This document shows, one piece after another, positions 32,849 to 42,822 of a DNA stretch of 64,000 bases (its first letter is position 1; every line of letters starts with the position of its first letter). Under the pieces are notes generated by a model that was given only the letters and a program-made list of their open reading frames with translations, was not told the DNA's origin and did not search any database. This DNA comes from an uncultured bacterium. GTDB taxonomy: Bacteria; Cyanobacteriota; Vampirovibrionia; Gastranaerophilales; Gastranaerophilaceae. A program made the translations under genes and the position numbers. The DNA lies in NCBI GenBank assembly GCA_949282215.1, contig CASDPF010000010.1, positions 1 to 64,000 of the forward strand, read 5' to 3'.

Positions 32849-35455
32849 TTAAACTTTTACAGATTTCAAATCATCTTCAATTTTTGAAAGAATTTCATCT
32901 AATTTAGAAGCATCTTTGATACCGCCTTGAGCAAAGTTAGGTCTTCCCCCTCCGTTAGCTCCGGTAAAGCGAGCAATTTCTCCGACAATTTTGCCTGCAT
33001 TTACGCCTTTTTTAACGAAACTGTCTGATACTTTTACTGCAACTGTTTTTGTTGAAGCAAGTACGATAATACTTTCTCCAAGTTTTTGAGAAGCAAATTC
33101 TATACCGGTTTTTAAGGCATTTCCGTCGATATCTTCTACTTTTGTGATAAATAGTTTTCCGCCGTCAATATCCTCAGCTTTAGATAAGAATGTTGCAAAT
33201 CTGGCACGAGTATTTTCTTCTTTTGCTGCAGTTAGTTGTTTTTGTAATTCTTTATTTTCTTCCTGAAGTTTTTCTACACGTTCTACAATTTCATCATAGT
33301 GAGTTTTGAACATCAAAGAAAGTTTGTCCATTTCTTTTACTTTAGCATTCATAAAGTCAAATGCCGCTCTTGAAACTGCAAGTTCAATACGTCTTGTACC
33401 AGCTGCGATTGCCCCTTCTGATACAATTTTTACAAGTCTTAAATCTCGAGTGTTTCTGGCATGAGTTCCTGCACAAAATTCTTTTGATATGCAAGTTTCA
33501 TTTCCAATTGAAACGACTCTTACGACTTCATCATATTTTTCACCGAATAAAGCTGTAGCACCGGTGAGTTTTGCTTGTTCAATATCCATTACATCAGTAT
33601 GAACGTTCAATCCTTTTGCTACCCAGTTATTTAGAATTTCTTCGACTTTAACAAGTTCTTCAGGAGTCATTGCTCTTGAGAATGTAAAGTCAAAACGCAT
33701 TCTGTCAGGCTCAACCTGAGAACCTGCTTGATGAACTTCTTCACCTAAAACTTTTCTCAATGCTGATTGCAATAAGTGTGCTGATGTGTGGTGAAGTCTT
33801 ATCTGTTCACGACGAGGAACATCGATTTTAGCTTTTACAGTCTCACCGATTGTAATTTCACCGTTTATTACTTCTGAACGATGTACAAACAAGTTGTTAA
33901 CTTTGAATGTTGTAAGCACTTCAGCTTTAAGGTTTTCATTTTCAATAAATCCGCAATCACCTATTTGACCACCGCATTCTGCATAGAACGGAGTTTTATC
34001 AAGTACGATATCAACATATCCATCCCCTTCTATTGTTGCAAGAATTTTTGCATCGCATTCATTTTCTTCATATCCGACAAATTCGGTAGAACCGACTTCA
34101 TCTTCAAGTTTTGCGTACTTCATATCACCTGTTACGCTGATTTTTGCAGTTGCAGCTTTTGCCCTGTCTTTTTGTTCTTGCATTGCTGTTTTATAGCCTG
34201 CTTCATCAACTTTTAATCCGTTTTCTTCCGCAATTTCTTTTGTTAATTCAAGAGGGAATCCGAATGTATCGTATAGTTTGAATGCACTTTCCCCATCAAT
34301 ATCTTTTTTATCTGCTATAAATTCATCAAGCAATTTGTAGCCTCTATCAAGGGTTTTAGCAAATCTTTCTTCTTCTTTTTTGATTGTGTCAATGATTTTT
34401 TGTTTATTCTTAACCAAATCAGGATAAGCTTCGCCGTAGTTTTCAACCACGACATCAACAAGTTTGTACAAGAATGGTAAATCCATACCAAGAATTTTTC
34501 CGTGGCGAAGTGCACGACGTAAAATCATTCTCAATACATAACTTCTACCTTCGTTTCCAGGGATTACACCGTCAGAAATCAAGAAAGAAACACATCTTGC
34601 GTGGTCTGTGATAATTCTCAATGATACATCGGTTTTTTCAGATTTTTTATATGGAACTCCGCTCATTTCAGAAACTTTATCCAATATTGGTTTTAAAAGG
34701 TCAGTTTCAAAAGTTGAAGCAACGCCCTGACATACCATTGTAATTCTTTCCAAGCCCATTCCTGTATCGACGTTTTTGCTTTCTAACGGAGATTGGTTTC
34801 CTTCTTCATCCTGATATAATTCAGTGAATACCAAGTTCCAAATTTCAACCCATCTATCACATTCGCAGGTATCTATTCCGCAATTAGGGTCATCACATTT
34901 GTATTGTTCGCCTAAATCGTAGTGAATTTCCGAGCAAGGACCGCAAGAACCTGATGCTCCAGGAGGCCCCCAGAAATTATCTTTTTTCCCTTTTCTTTTA
35001 ATTCTTTCAGCAGGTACTCCAACGCTTCTCCAAATTTCATAAGCTTCGTCATCTGTTTCAAAAATAGTAATCCATAATCTGTCTTTATCAAGCTTTAAGA
35101 CTTCTGTTACAAATTCCCACGCCCAAGGGATAATTTCTTTTTTATAATAATCTCCGAAAGAGAAATTACCTAACATTTCAAAGAAAGTATGATGTCTTGG
35201 AGTACGTCCTACATTTTCAATGTCACTGTCTTTTCCGCCTGCTCTTGCACATTTTTGACAAGATGTTGCACGGGCTGGGTCATAAGGTGATTTAACAATT
35301 CCTAAAAATATAGGCAAAAATTGCAACATACCAGCTGTAGTTAATAACACTGTAGGGTTGTCAGGCACAAGGCTTGAGCTTTCAACTACGGTATGTTGGT
35401 GTTTGTTTTTAAAATAATCTAAATATAACTTTCTTATTTCGTTTCCGGTTAGCAT
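32849..35455 (-). CDS. alaS: Alanine-tRNA ligase
   Basis: 868 residues, normal length. The catalytic core starts with EIRKLYLDYFKNKHQHTVVES; TTAGMLQFLPIFLG and GRTPRHHTFFEMLGNFSFGD are class II motif regions. The editing domain carries HHTSAHLL near 565 and CAGTHARNT near 665, the zinc ligands that clear mischarged Ser- and Gly-tRNA. The DHHA1 C-terminal domain ends with GANGGGRPNFAQGG. A CECD / CNIDTC-like cysteine patch lies near 185. AAGGA SD upstream. Confidence 0.95.
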   Translation of the reverse strand: MLTGNEIRKLYLDYFKNKHQHTVVESSSLVPDNPTVLLTTAGMLQFLPIFLGIVKSPYDPARATSCQKCARAGGKDSDIENVGRTPRHHTFFEMLGNFSFGDYYKKEIIPWAWEFVTEVLKLDKDRLWITIFETDDEAYEIWRSVGVPAERIKRKGKKDNFWGPPGASGSCGPCSEIHYDLGEQYKCDDPNCGIDTCECDRWVEIWNLVFTELYQDEEGNQSPLESKNVDTGMGLERITMVCQGVASTFETDLLKPILDKVSEMSGVPYKKSEKTDVSLRIITDHARCVSFLISDGVIPGNEGRSYVLRMILRRALRHGKILGMDLPFLYKLVDVVVENYGEAYPDLVKNKQKIIDTIKKEEERFAKTLDRGYKLLDEFIADKKDIDGESAFKLYDTFGFPLELTKEIAEENGLKVDEAGYKTAMQEQKDRAKAATAKISVTGDMKYAKLEDEVGSTEFVGYEENECDAKILATIEGDGYVDIVLDKTPFYAECGGQIGDCGFIENENLKAEVLTTFKVNNLFVHRSEVINGEITIGETVKAKIDVPRREQIRLHHTSAHLLQSALRKVLGEEVHQAGSQVEPDRMRFDFTFSRAMTPEELVKVEEILNNWVAKGLNVHTDVMDIEQAKLTGATALFGEKYDEVVRVVSIGNETCISKEFCAGTHARNTRDLRLVKIVSEGAIAAGTRRIELAVSRAAFDFMNAKVKEMDKLSLMFKTHYDEIVERVEKLQEENKELQKQLTAAKEENTRARFATFLSKAEDIDGGKLFITKVEDIDGNALKTGIEFASQKLGESIIVLASTKTVAVKVSDSFVKKGVNAGKIVGEIARFTGANGGGRPNFAQGGIKDASKLDEILSKIEDDLKSVKV

Positions 35456-35600
35456 AATTTCTTATTCCTTTTTTTATTGAGTAATCTATGTTTTGATTGT
35501 AACGAAAACATAACAAAATTACCAATAAATTTAATTGAAAATAACATTAATCTTAACTAAATTATTCGGAGAAATTTTGAAATTATCCAAATTATTGGTG

Positions 35601-37541
35601 TTATGGATTGTATAGTTCATCCATCATTTTCACATAATTGTCAGCCAAATCTTTATATCCTGGATTTATTCCGCTTTTATCGGTACGAGTCAAGAAATCT
35701 TTTGGAAATACTCTGCTCCAGAAAGGTAGGAGTGCTTCTGCAGTTGTTTTCATTTTATATTTATCTTCCATCCCGTTCCAAAATCCTGGGATATTTGGCC
35801 TGAAATATAATCCCAAGGCATCTTGAAGTGTTGTTTGAACTTGTTTTACATTTCTTGTATAGTGCCATTTCATTAGTTCTTTTAGGACTAAATCTCTATC
35901 TGCCATTTCATTTTTTGTCAGGTGTAATTCATCTTTGCAAAATTCTCTAAATAGTGCTGGAGAATTTTTTCCATTGATATCTTTTGGTTTATTATCCAAA
36001 AGCAGATCTACATATTCTCTAAGTGGTGGTAGATCATGATTGCCCGTTAATATTGCAATATTCTTTTGTTTTTCAATATTTTCAGGGTTAGATATATTAT
36101 TTTTGTCTTGAGCTTTGTTTATATTTTCTCCAATACCCATTGCGATAGGAATTCTTTGGCTTACAAAATCTTCTGCAAAATTGGTTTTAAATTCTTTATA
36201 TGCTTTTGTTTCTGCCAGTGGCCCAAAGTCTTCTAATATATAACAATCGGAAGGCTTTAGACCTTGTTCTTTTGCAACACGTTTGAATAGTTCAAACATA
36301 TTTTCGCCTTGTGAGTTTGTTTTTTTATCAATTCTTACAATCCAGTCTTCTTCAAAAAAGTCTTTGCCCATTCCACCTTTATCTTTTGGTGCAAATATTT
36401 CACTGTCTTTTAGAATTTTTCCATCTGAAGTTTGGTAAGTTGTTGGAATTTCAGCTCTGTTTATGTATCCTACAAAGTGATCAAGCCTTAGATCACCTTC
36501 TTTTAAAAGTTTTTTTAATGAGTTTTCCTGATATGTCCAAAAATCAGGCGAATCGTAGTTATACAATGCATGTCCCCAGACTTGTGTATAAGGATAGGCC
36601 GCTTCTGGAGGGCAACCGCTTACTTTTGTCGGGTTGTAGTTTTCGTCAAGAAGAAATATGTTTTTATTTGCCCAAGTGTCAACTCCATTTGGATCAACCC
36701 CTATTGCTAAGTCGAGTATAAGTCTTATTCCTTTTGATTTTAATTGGTTATTAAATTCATTGAATTGTTTATCATAAATAAATTGTTCAAACTTGTATTG
36801 ATTAAACTTATCTAGTTCATCATCATTCAAAGCTTTTTCAAAGGAAAGATTTTCCTCTTTTATATTTTCAGGAAGATTTTTTAAATATTCAGGCCAATTC
36901 TTCCAGTTTGTTCCGTATTTTACGGATAAAGTATCATAAGCGGCATAAGTGTCTAACCATAAATCATTATTTTCTTTTTCAAATTTATTGTATTCAATTT
37001 TTAAAGGATGATTGTTATCAAGTTCTTTAAAACGCTCATAAGCTTTTGTAAAACGTGGGTCTTTTTGCTTTTTCAACATATCCATAGTAAACACTGGTGA
37101 AGTAATGTCATCAGGAAGTTCTGATTGTTTTAATAAATTTCCATATTTATTTTTTGTTAGTTCATTTAGGTTAACAAGATATTTATTTTTGCTAAAACGA
37201 CCGGAAGCGTTATATGGGCATAAGTCGTTTCCCAATGCAAAAAGCGGGTTCATAATCCAGTGTGTCTGATGTGATTTTTCTAAAAAATCAATAAACTGGT
37301 TTGTTTGTGGATCTAAGAATTGCCCGCAATAAGAACGTGTTGCAGGAAGGCTTGAAATATGAAAAAGCATTCCTCTTTGTTTTACTTTTCCTTTGCCGTC
37401 GACTCCAGTAAATGGAATTGCATTATATATATTTTGTCTTTCAAAATAATCACTTTGATTTTGATATCTCTGAGTTTCGGATGCTTTTGAATTTTTAATT
37501 GCAGAAACATAATTTAATGCATTAATTTTTGAAATTTTCAT
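35601..37541 (-). CDS. malQ: 4-alpha-glucanotransferase (amylomaltase, GH77) with N-terminal extension
   Basis: 646 residues, longer than the usual 500 because about 50 residues with low-complexity Asn/Ser/Gln and the motif AIPFTGVDGKG precede the enzyme. GH77 begins with RGMLFHISSLPATRSYCGQF. The nucleophile lies in LRLDHFVGYINRAE near 350, the acid/base in YILEDFGPL near 440, and the third carboxylate in ILTGNHDLPPLREY near 500, where the usual GTHD is GNHD. The enzyme transfers maltooligosaccharides between alpha-1,4-glucans, in step with the GH57 enzyme and glucokinase encoded upstream. AAGGGG SD. Confidence 0.9.
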   Translation of the reverse strand: MKISKINALNYVSAIKNSKASETQRYQNQSDYFERQNIYNAIPFTGVDGKGKVKQRGMLFHISSLPATRSYCGQFLDPQTNQFIDFLEKSHQTHWIMNPLFALGNDLCPYNASGRFSKNKYLVNLNELTKNKYGNLLKQSELPDDITSPVFTMDMLKKQKDPRFTKAYERFKELDNNHPLKIEYNKFEKENNDLWLDTYAAYDTLSVKYGTNWKNWPEYLKNLPENIKEENLSFEKALNDDELDKFNQYKFEQFIYDKQFNEFNNQLKSKGIRLILDLAIGVDPNGVDTWANKNIFLLDENYNPTKVSGCPPEAAYPYTQVWGHALYNYDSPDFWTYQENSLKKLLKEGDLRLDHFVGYINRAEIPTTYQTSDGKILKDSEIFAPKDKGGMGKDFFEEDWIVRIDKKTNSQGENMFELFKRVAKEQGLKPSDCYILEDFGPLAETKAYKEFKTNFAEDFVSQRIPIAMGIGENINKAQDKNNISNPENIEKQKNIAILTGNHDLPPLREYVDLLLDNKPKDINGKNSPALFREFCKDELHLTKNEMADRDLVLKELMKWHYTRNVKQVQTTLQDALGLYFRPNIPGFWNGMEDKYKMKTTAEALLPFWSRVFPKDFLTRTDKSGINPGYKDLADNYVKMMDELYNP

Positions 37542-37681
37542 TCTTTATACCCCTTGATATTATTTATTTAATATTAAAGCTAAAGTTGAAAAATTTTGCT
37601 TATTATTAAATTTTTTTTACATAAATCAAGTCGATAGTTAAAGTTGACATTATATCAGGACTCTAATATTATGAGGATGTT

Positions 37682-38662
37682 ATGCCTAAGGTATCAATAA
37701 TAGTTCCTGTTTATAATGTTGAGAAGTATTTGACAAAATGTCTTGATAGTTTGATTAATCAAACTTTTCAGGATATCGAAATCGTTTGTGTAAACGATGG
37801 TTCTACTGATAATTCGTTAGAAATTTTAAATTCTTTTGCGGAAAAAGATTCTCGTGTGAAAATTGTTAACAAACAAAATGGCGGATTGTTTTCGGCTCGA
37901 CATGAGGGAATGAAGTATATAAACGGAGAATATTTAATTTTTGTTGATTCTGATGATTGGGTTAGTGAAAATTTGGTGGAAAAATGTTTGACTGCTGCAG
38001 GTTCTGATATTCCTGATATTGTCGTGTTCGGAGCATTTTCTGTAAGAGAGAAAAACGGAAAGCCTGTCATAAAAAGAGGCGGATATGATTATTCAAAAAT
38101 TCCTTTAAAATTTCAGAAAAAAATGTTCGGATGCAAGGATTTGCATAAAGATTTATTTAAATTTCCTCCTACAGCTTGGAGTAAGATGTATCGTGTGGAT
38201 TTTATCCAAAGACATAATATAAGATTTCAAGAAATAAAGAATGGAGAAGATCAATTATTTTTTATTCATTCAATGTTATGTGCTGATAAAATTAAAGTTG
38301 TCAGTGATAATTTGTATTATTATATAAAAAGTCGAGCAGGGGCTATTACTGCGGTTAATAAAAAAACGAGCTTATCACCTATTTATAATGTTTATGAAAT
38401 TGAAGCTTTGTTAAATGGTTTAAATATAGATGATAATTATAAGAAATTTATATTAGGAAAATATTTTGAAAAATCGCTTTCTTGGTATACTAAATCCAGT
38501 GAAGAGATTGCAGATGAGTTTTTTGAGGCTGTTTTAAAGTTACAACGCCACTTAAACGATAACTATCCAAAATGTTGGTGGACTAGGTTAAAAATTCAAA
38601 AGGGAATTTCTTATTTTGAATTGAAATTAAAAATTATTTTTGCAAAATATAGTTGGAGATAA
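37682..38662 (+). CDS. Family 2 glycosyltransferase (EpsJ/WaaB-type)
   Basis: 326 residues. PKVSIIVPVYNVEKYLTKCLDSL at the start, then VNDGSTDNS near 38 (nucleotide binding), FVDSDDWV near 95 (the metal-binding DxD) and a later ENGEDQLF-like NGEDQLFFIHSM segment near 196 that includes the catalytic-base ED pair. No transmembrane segment. It probably adds a hexose or hexosamine to a surface glycan at the cytoplasmic side of the membrane. It overlaps the SD of the following, related glycosyltransferase, so the two form an operon. Confidence 0.87.
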   Translation: MPKVSIIVPVYNVEKYLTKCLDSLINQTFQDIEIVCVNDGSTDNSLEILNSFAEKDSRVKIVNKQNGGLFSARHEGMKYINGEYLIFVDSDDWVSENLVEKCLTAAGSDIPDIVVFGAFSVREKNGKPVIKRGGYDYSKIPLKFQKKMFGCKDLHKDLFKFPPTAWSKMYRVDFIQRHNIRFQEIKNGEDQLFFIHSMLCADKIKVVSDNLYYYIKSRAGAITAVNKKTSLSPIYNVYEIEALLNGLNIDDNYKKFILGKYFEKSLSWYTKSSEEIADEFFEAVLKLQRHLNDNYPKCWWTRLKIQKGISYFELKLKIIFAKYSWR

Positions 38663-38664
38663 AA

Positions 38665-39552
38665 ATGAGTGAAAATATAAAAGTTTCAGTTGTTATTCCT
38701 GTGTATAATGTTGAAAAATATATAAGACAATGTCTTGATTCTGTTGTCAATCAAACTCTTAGAGAAATAGAGATAATTTGTATAAATGATGGTTCAAAAG
38801 ATAATACACTAGATATATTAAAAGAATTTGCACAAAAAGATTCCCGCATAGTTTTGGTAGACAAAGAAAATGAAGGCTTATCTATAGCAAGAAATCAAGG
38901 TACGGAAATTGCTTGCGGGGAGTATATCAGTTATATTGATTCTGATGACTGGGTTGATATTCATTATTTAGAAGAGCTTTATAATGCTGCAAAAAAATAT
39001 AATAGTGATGTTGCTTGCAGTAGTATAATAAGAGTTACCGGAGGAAGAAGAAGAAATAAACTTATTTATAAAAAAGAAGAATTTACTAGAGATATAGATA
39101 AGAAAAATGAGTTAACTAATGTACCTATTTATAGTTATGTATGGAATAAAATATACAAACGGGATAAATTAATTCAATCCGGAGTAAAATTTCCGATAGG
39201 CAGAGTATATGAAGATATAATATGGTCTATTCAAGCTATATATTATTTGGATGGTGTAGTTACGGTTCCATCTGCAATATATTATTATCGTAAAAACCCA
39301 ACGTCTGTAATGTCCAGTAAAGCTAAACAAAATGCAATAGATTGTGCTACATCTGAAAAAGAAATGTTAGAGTTCGCGAAAGAAAAGGGTCTAAAATTAT
39401 TAGACGGTTATAAATATGCAAAAAGAGATCGTTATCGATTTTTAGGTATAACCTTATTGAAACGTTTTTATTATTATCCTGATATTATAGAGTATTGTTT
39501 ATTAGGTTTTATACCGATATATCGTGGGAAAATAAAAGAAAAAAATAAATAA
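38665..39552 (+). CDS. Family 2 glycosyltransferase
   Basis: About 295 residues from ATG 38665, with GGAG seven bases upstream overlapping the previous stop region; the in-frame TTG 38653 is rejected. KVSVVIPVYNVEKYIRQCLDS, NDGSKDNT, YIDSDDWVD and GRVYEDIIWS (base region) match GT2 enzymes. The first 110 residues resemble the preceding gene closely, which suggests tandem duplication with changed acceptor specificity. Together they could extend a capsule, LPS or O-antigen type chain; no other glycan genes are adjacent. Confidence 0.87.
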   Translation: MSENIKVSVVIPVYNVEKYIRQCLDSVVNQTLREIEIICINDGSKDNTLDILKEFAQKDSRIVLVDKENEGLSIARNQGTEIACGEYISYIDSDDWVDIHYLEELYNAAKKYNSDVACSSIIRVTGGRRRNKLIYKKEEFTRDIDKKNELTNVPIYSYVWNKIYKRDKLIQSGVKFPIGRVYEDIIWSIQAIYYLDGVVTVPSAIYYYRKNPTSVMSSKAKQNAIDCATSEKEMLEFAKEKGLKLLDGYKYAKRDRYRFLGITLLKRFYYYPDIIEYCLLGFIPIYRGKIKEKNK

Positions 39553-39649
39553 ATATTGCAAAAGAAAATGTTTATGTTAATATAAAATCAATGAGGGATG
39601 AATACAGATACCCCACAGAAACCAAACGTCTGGAAAGTTCCTCTGACAA

Positions 39650-39696
<47 letters not shown>

Positions 39697-39723
<27 letters not shown>

Positions 39724-41181
39724 AATATTTTCAAAAACAGCCTTTTTTGCAATGTAGCAGAAGGGCTTTTTATATGTCCAGCTTAATTTTCCGTCTTTTA
39801 GTGTACAGTTCGAAAGCAGAGTTTTGAGTAGATTAACCTTGTTTTCATCTGAAACCTGTAAATACTTGCTATACATATCATTTAGAAGTTCGAGGATAGA
39901 ATTTACATCATCCATGAATTTTTGATTTGTTTCATCAAAAGCTTCAATTCTTGCTCTAATAGAGATTAACCGTTGTTGTCGGAGTTCGTTTTCAGCTTGC
40001 CACTGGTCTATTGTAATTAAGCCATCAAGTTTGTCTTGATAAGTTGCGTGAATTTCTTTTCTGACTTTTTCCGCTTCAGCGTTTAGTCTTTTCAGGCTTT
40101 CTTGTTGAAAATTCTGTTCCTGATTATTAAGTTCGATAATTGCGTCTAATAGTTTTTTACGGCAGGCATTGTCTAATTGAACAGCCTTTACAGCGTTGCC
40201 AAGTTGGTCTAACAGTTCCTTTTCATTGTAATATTTATGATTTTTACATTTGTCTTTTCCATAAGCCCAGGTGCAATGATAATAAATATATTTTTGCTTT
40301 TTTATTTCTGCAACAATAGAACATCCGCAATCTCCGCAGGTGATAAAATTGCCTAATAGAAAGGTATGCTTTCTGTAAAGCGGTTTGTTATCTTTACCGA
40401 ATGCCCGTTGTACTTGAAGGAAAAGATTGTTAGACACAAGAGGAGTATGAATACCCTGCATTAATTGCCCTCTGAATCTGAACATGCCTGTATAAAACGG
40501 GTTTTTTAATATATCTTCCAAAGCTCCTGGTGAAATTTTAGGAGAGTAGGAACGGTAGAAGAATCCTTCTTTAACAAGCTGGTTAGCAGTGTCTTTAATA
40601 GAAATGTTTCCGCGTGAATATATTTCAAAAGCTCTTTTAATAAATGGTGCGGTCGCGGGATTAATTTCAATGATACTTTTGCCGCGTTCATTTCTTACAT
40701 TTTTGTAACCATAAGGTGCTCGGTTCGGGAAAATTCCTTCCTCGGCTTTTTCTTTTAGCCCTTTTCTAGTTTCTTCACGCAAGTTATCTATGAAATTTTT
40801 TGCCATTAAGACTTTTAAACCGTGAATAAATTTTTGGTGAGATGATGCTTCATCATTAATAATTTCGTGTTCTTTAACAAAATGTAGTTCAAATTTTCCT
40901 TCATCAATAAGCCCGTAGTCTGACGGGTTACGATAAAGTCTGTCGGTTTTTTCAACAAGGATGGTATTTACTTCTTTTGAGGCTTTAAGATATTTCACCA
41001 TAGCATTAAATTCTTTTCGTCCAGATTTTTTAGCGGTTTCAGCTTCGGTGAACTCTTTTACTATTTGAATATTATTATGACGAGCATAATCTTTGAGTAG
41101 TTTAATCTGTGCCGGTATAGAGAATCCCTGCCGTTCCTGTTCATCGGATGAAACTCTGGCATATATTACAGCTTTTTTCAA
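39697..41181 (-). CDS. Large serine recombinase (integrase)
   Basis: 494 residues. The resolvase domain starts KKAVIYARVSSDEQERQGFS, with the nucleophilic serine near residue 10 and VEKTDRLYRNPSDY near 88. A recombinase domain follows (NRAPYGYKN near 150, then KNPFYTGMFRFRGQ), then a zinc ribbon (ITCGDCGC and HCTWAYGKDKCKNH near 280-310) and a long coiled coil at about 345-430, as in phage and ICE integrases. Its last codons (YPGCDSNA and stop) are supplied by the tRNA-Arg 3' end, showing integration there. It should catalyse insertion and excision of the 39.7-51.5 kb region. Confidence 0.92.
39722..39802. repeat. Recombinase 3' end repeated at 53416
   Basis: About 82 bases starting TAAATATTTT and including AACAGCC and AGAAGGGCTTTTTATATGTCC recur in the same orientation at 53416-53497 with about eight mismatches. 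This copy is the intact C-terminal coding part of the serine recombinase. Confidence 0.85.
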
Positions 41182-41284
41182 ATTTTTTACTCCTTTTTGT
41201 TTATAATATAATTTTACATAAAATTTGTATCTGCATAAATATAATATTGCAGGAATTTCATGAAGTTAAGTAAAGGATTTAAAC

Positions 41285-42277
41285 ATGCCGGACACCTTGA
41301 AAAGAATTGATGACCGAACATTTTTTATTATGTATGCACTGACGAAACAGCCGTGGCTTTATGTACCGATACTTTCAATACTTTATGGAGAAATGCCATT
41401 TAAAGAAATTTGTATAGAAGTTGACAATCTGAAAAAATTTGGGATTGAAACAATGCTGACATATCTTCCAAGCGAAAATATCGATATTAAAACACTGGAG
41501 AAAATTAAAGAATATGAAATTGAGATTAAAGAATTTCTAAATGGAGAAAGGGGTGTGCAACAAACCTCTATTGTTGCAAGAAAATTAGTACCTTATGCTG
41601 CTAAAGCTCAATTTACCTGCAGGTCACCGGAAAGATTACAAGAAAAAATTGATGAATATTTTACAAATTCAGAATCAAGCCGGAAATTATACTTTTACAA
41701 CTATGAAAAACATATAAAAATCTTTAAGAAGTTAAAAGAATGGGCGATTACCGGCATGACAGCACCGTATAAAATAGGTTTTGACAGATTCTCTCAATTT
41801 ATTCAGGAAGAGAATATAAGTAAATATGCATTTTTTCATTTTTTATATCAGCTTGAAAAGTCAGGAAGTATTAAAATATCAGAATTATCCGTTCAGGGAG
41901 GCTTCCCGCTTATAATATTTGAAACTTTGAATCAAAAAATCCATGAACCTGTGAAAAAAGAAGCACCGTCGGGTAGAGAATTAGCCAATTTTATAACTCT
42001 TCATTTATATGAAAACGGAATAATTGATACTGCACAAGAAGGGAAATTCTTCCGGTGCGATAATATAGAAGTCAGTTTATTTGAGATGTTTTTTAAACAG
42101 CCATATAAGAATTATTCATACAGCTCGATTGAATCTAGGATAGGTGTTGACAAAGAGATGCCTAAAAGAATTTCAAAAGCACGAACAAAACTTCAAAGAA
42201 TTTTGAAAAATAATAACAAAAAATATTTTATCAATAATCAAAAAAATAAAACCTACAAATTTACAGAGCCTGATTAG
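41285..42277 (+). CDS. Hypothetical protein of mobile element, possible winged-helix regulator
   Basis: 330 residues, divergent from the recombinase (103 bp). I do not recognise a named family. The N-terminus (DRTFFIMYALTKQPWLYVPI) and middle are helical; the C-terminal 90 residues resemble a winged-helix effector domain: GREL-x-NFITLHLYENG, then SIESRIGVDKEMPKRISKARTKLQRIL, ending with a wing-like YFINNQKNKTYKF. That layout suggests DNA binding, for example control of excision or replication. An AAGGATTT SD is ten bases upstream. A clear terminator follows. Confidence 0.5.
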   Translation: MPDTLKRIDDRTFFIMYALTKQPWLYVPILSILYGEMPFKEICIEVDNLKKFGIETMLTYLPSENIDIKTLEKIKEYEIEIKEFLNGERGVQQTSIVARKLVPYAAKAQFTCRSPERLQEKIDEYFTNSESSRKLYFYNYEKHIKIFKKLKEWAITGMTAPYKIGFDRFSQFIQEENISKYAFFHFLYQLEKSGSIKISELSVQGGFPLIIFETLNQKIHEPVKKEAPSGRELANFITLHLYENGIIDTAQEGKFFRCDNIEVSLFEMFFKQPYKNYSYSSIESRIGVDKEMPKRISKARTKLQRILKNNNKKYFINNQKNKTYKFTEPD

Positions 42278-42307
42278 AAAGTAATTAAAAATCTTCACAC
42301 TAAAATA

Positions 42308-42337
42308 AAATCTTCACTTTTTGTGAAGATTTTTTAT
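42308..42337 (+). terminator. Terminator after 41285-42277
   Basis: AAAATCTTCAC and GTGAAGATTTT form an 11 bp stem with a five-base T loop, followed by TTATTT. It lies 31 bp after the stop codon. Confidence 0.88.
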
Positions 42338-42435
42338 TTAGCAACCACCCCGATTTGTTTGATGTGACGGAAAAAATATTCACAAATTTTCTGCAAATCA
42401 TTTTTAGATTTTTAAGTGAACCATACACTTAAAGT

Positions 42436-42588
42436 ATGTATAAAAATTTTCAAAATGAAAAAGACTTCTGGCAGAAGTACACAGACCACGACCTCTCGGA
42501 AGAAGATATTTTCGAGATTAACTATAATCTGCAAAATTTTGCCAAGACTCTTTCGATAATTTACAAAGAAATACAAGAAAAGGAGTAA
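42436..42588 (+). CDS. Small ORF of 50 residues ahead of the primase operon
   Basis: ATG 42436 to TAA 42588 gives a hydrophilic, acidic and aromatic helix-rich peptide (NEKDFWQKYTDHDLSEEDIF, later FAKTLSIIYKEIQEKE). The stop region provides the AAGGAG SD of the next gene, so the spacing is that of a real operon, and codon use is like its neighbours. It has no good SD of its own. Function unknown; possibly an accessory of the replication module. Confidence 0.5.
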   Translation: MYKNFQNEKDFWQKYTDHDLSEEDIFEINYNLQNFAKTLSIIYKEIQEKE

Positions 42589-42590
42589 AG

Positions 42591-42806
42591 ATGTCTGAAA
42601 AACAAAATAAAAAATCACAGCCATATTTAATTTTTGAGGATATGAGCAGCGGAAAAATGATAGTTTTACCCGCATATGATTTTGATGACGCAACTATTGA
42701 ATGGATTGAAAATAATCCTGATAGGTTTAACGAAGTCCTTCAAATTGCACAACAACAGTATAAGCAAAAGAATGCTGAGAAAGAAAATGATGTAATAGAC
42801 TTATGA
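42591..42806 (+). CDS. Small hypothetical protein of the replication operon
   Basis: 71 residues after AAGGAG. LIFEDMSSGKMIVLPAYDFDD suggests a small beta structure, followed by an acidic helix ending KENDVIDL. No known family. It is placed between the 50-residue ORF and the primase-helicase gene, 16 bp before the latter, so the three are probably one operon. Confidence 0.6.
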   Translation: MSEKQNKKSQPYLIFEDMSSGKMIVLPAYDFDDATIEWIENNPDRFNEVLQIAQQQYKQKNAEKENDVIDL

Positions 42807-42822
42807 AAAATGGAGGTTTTTA

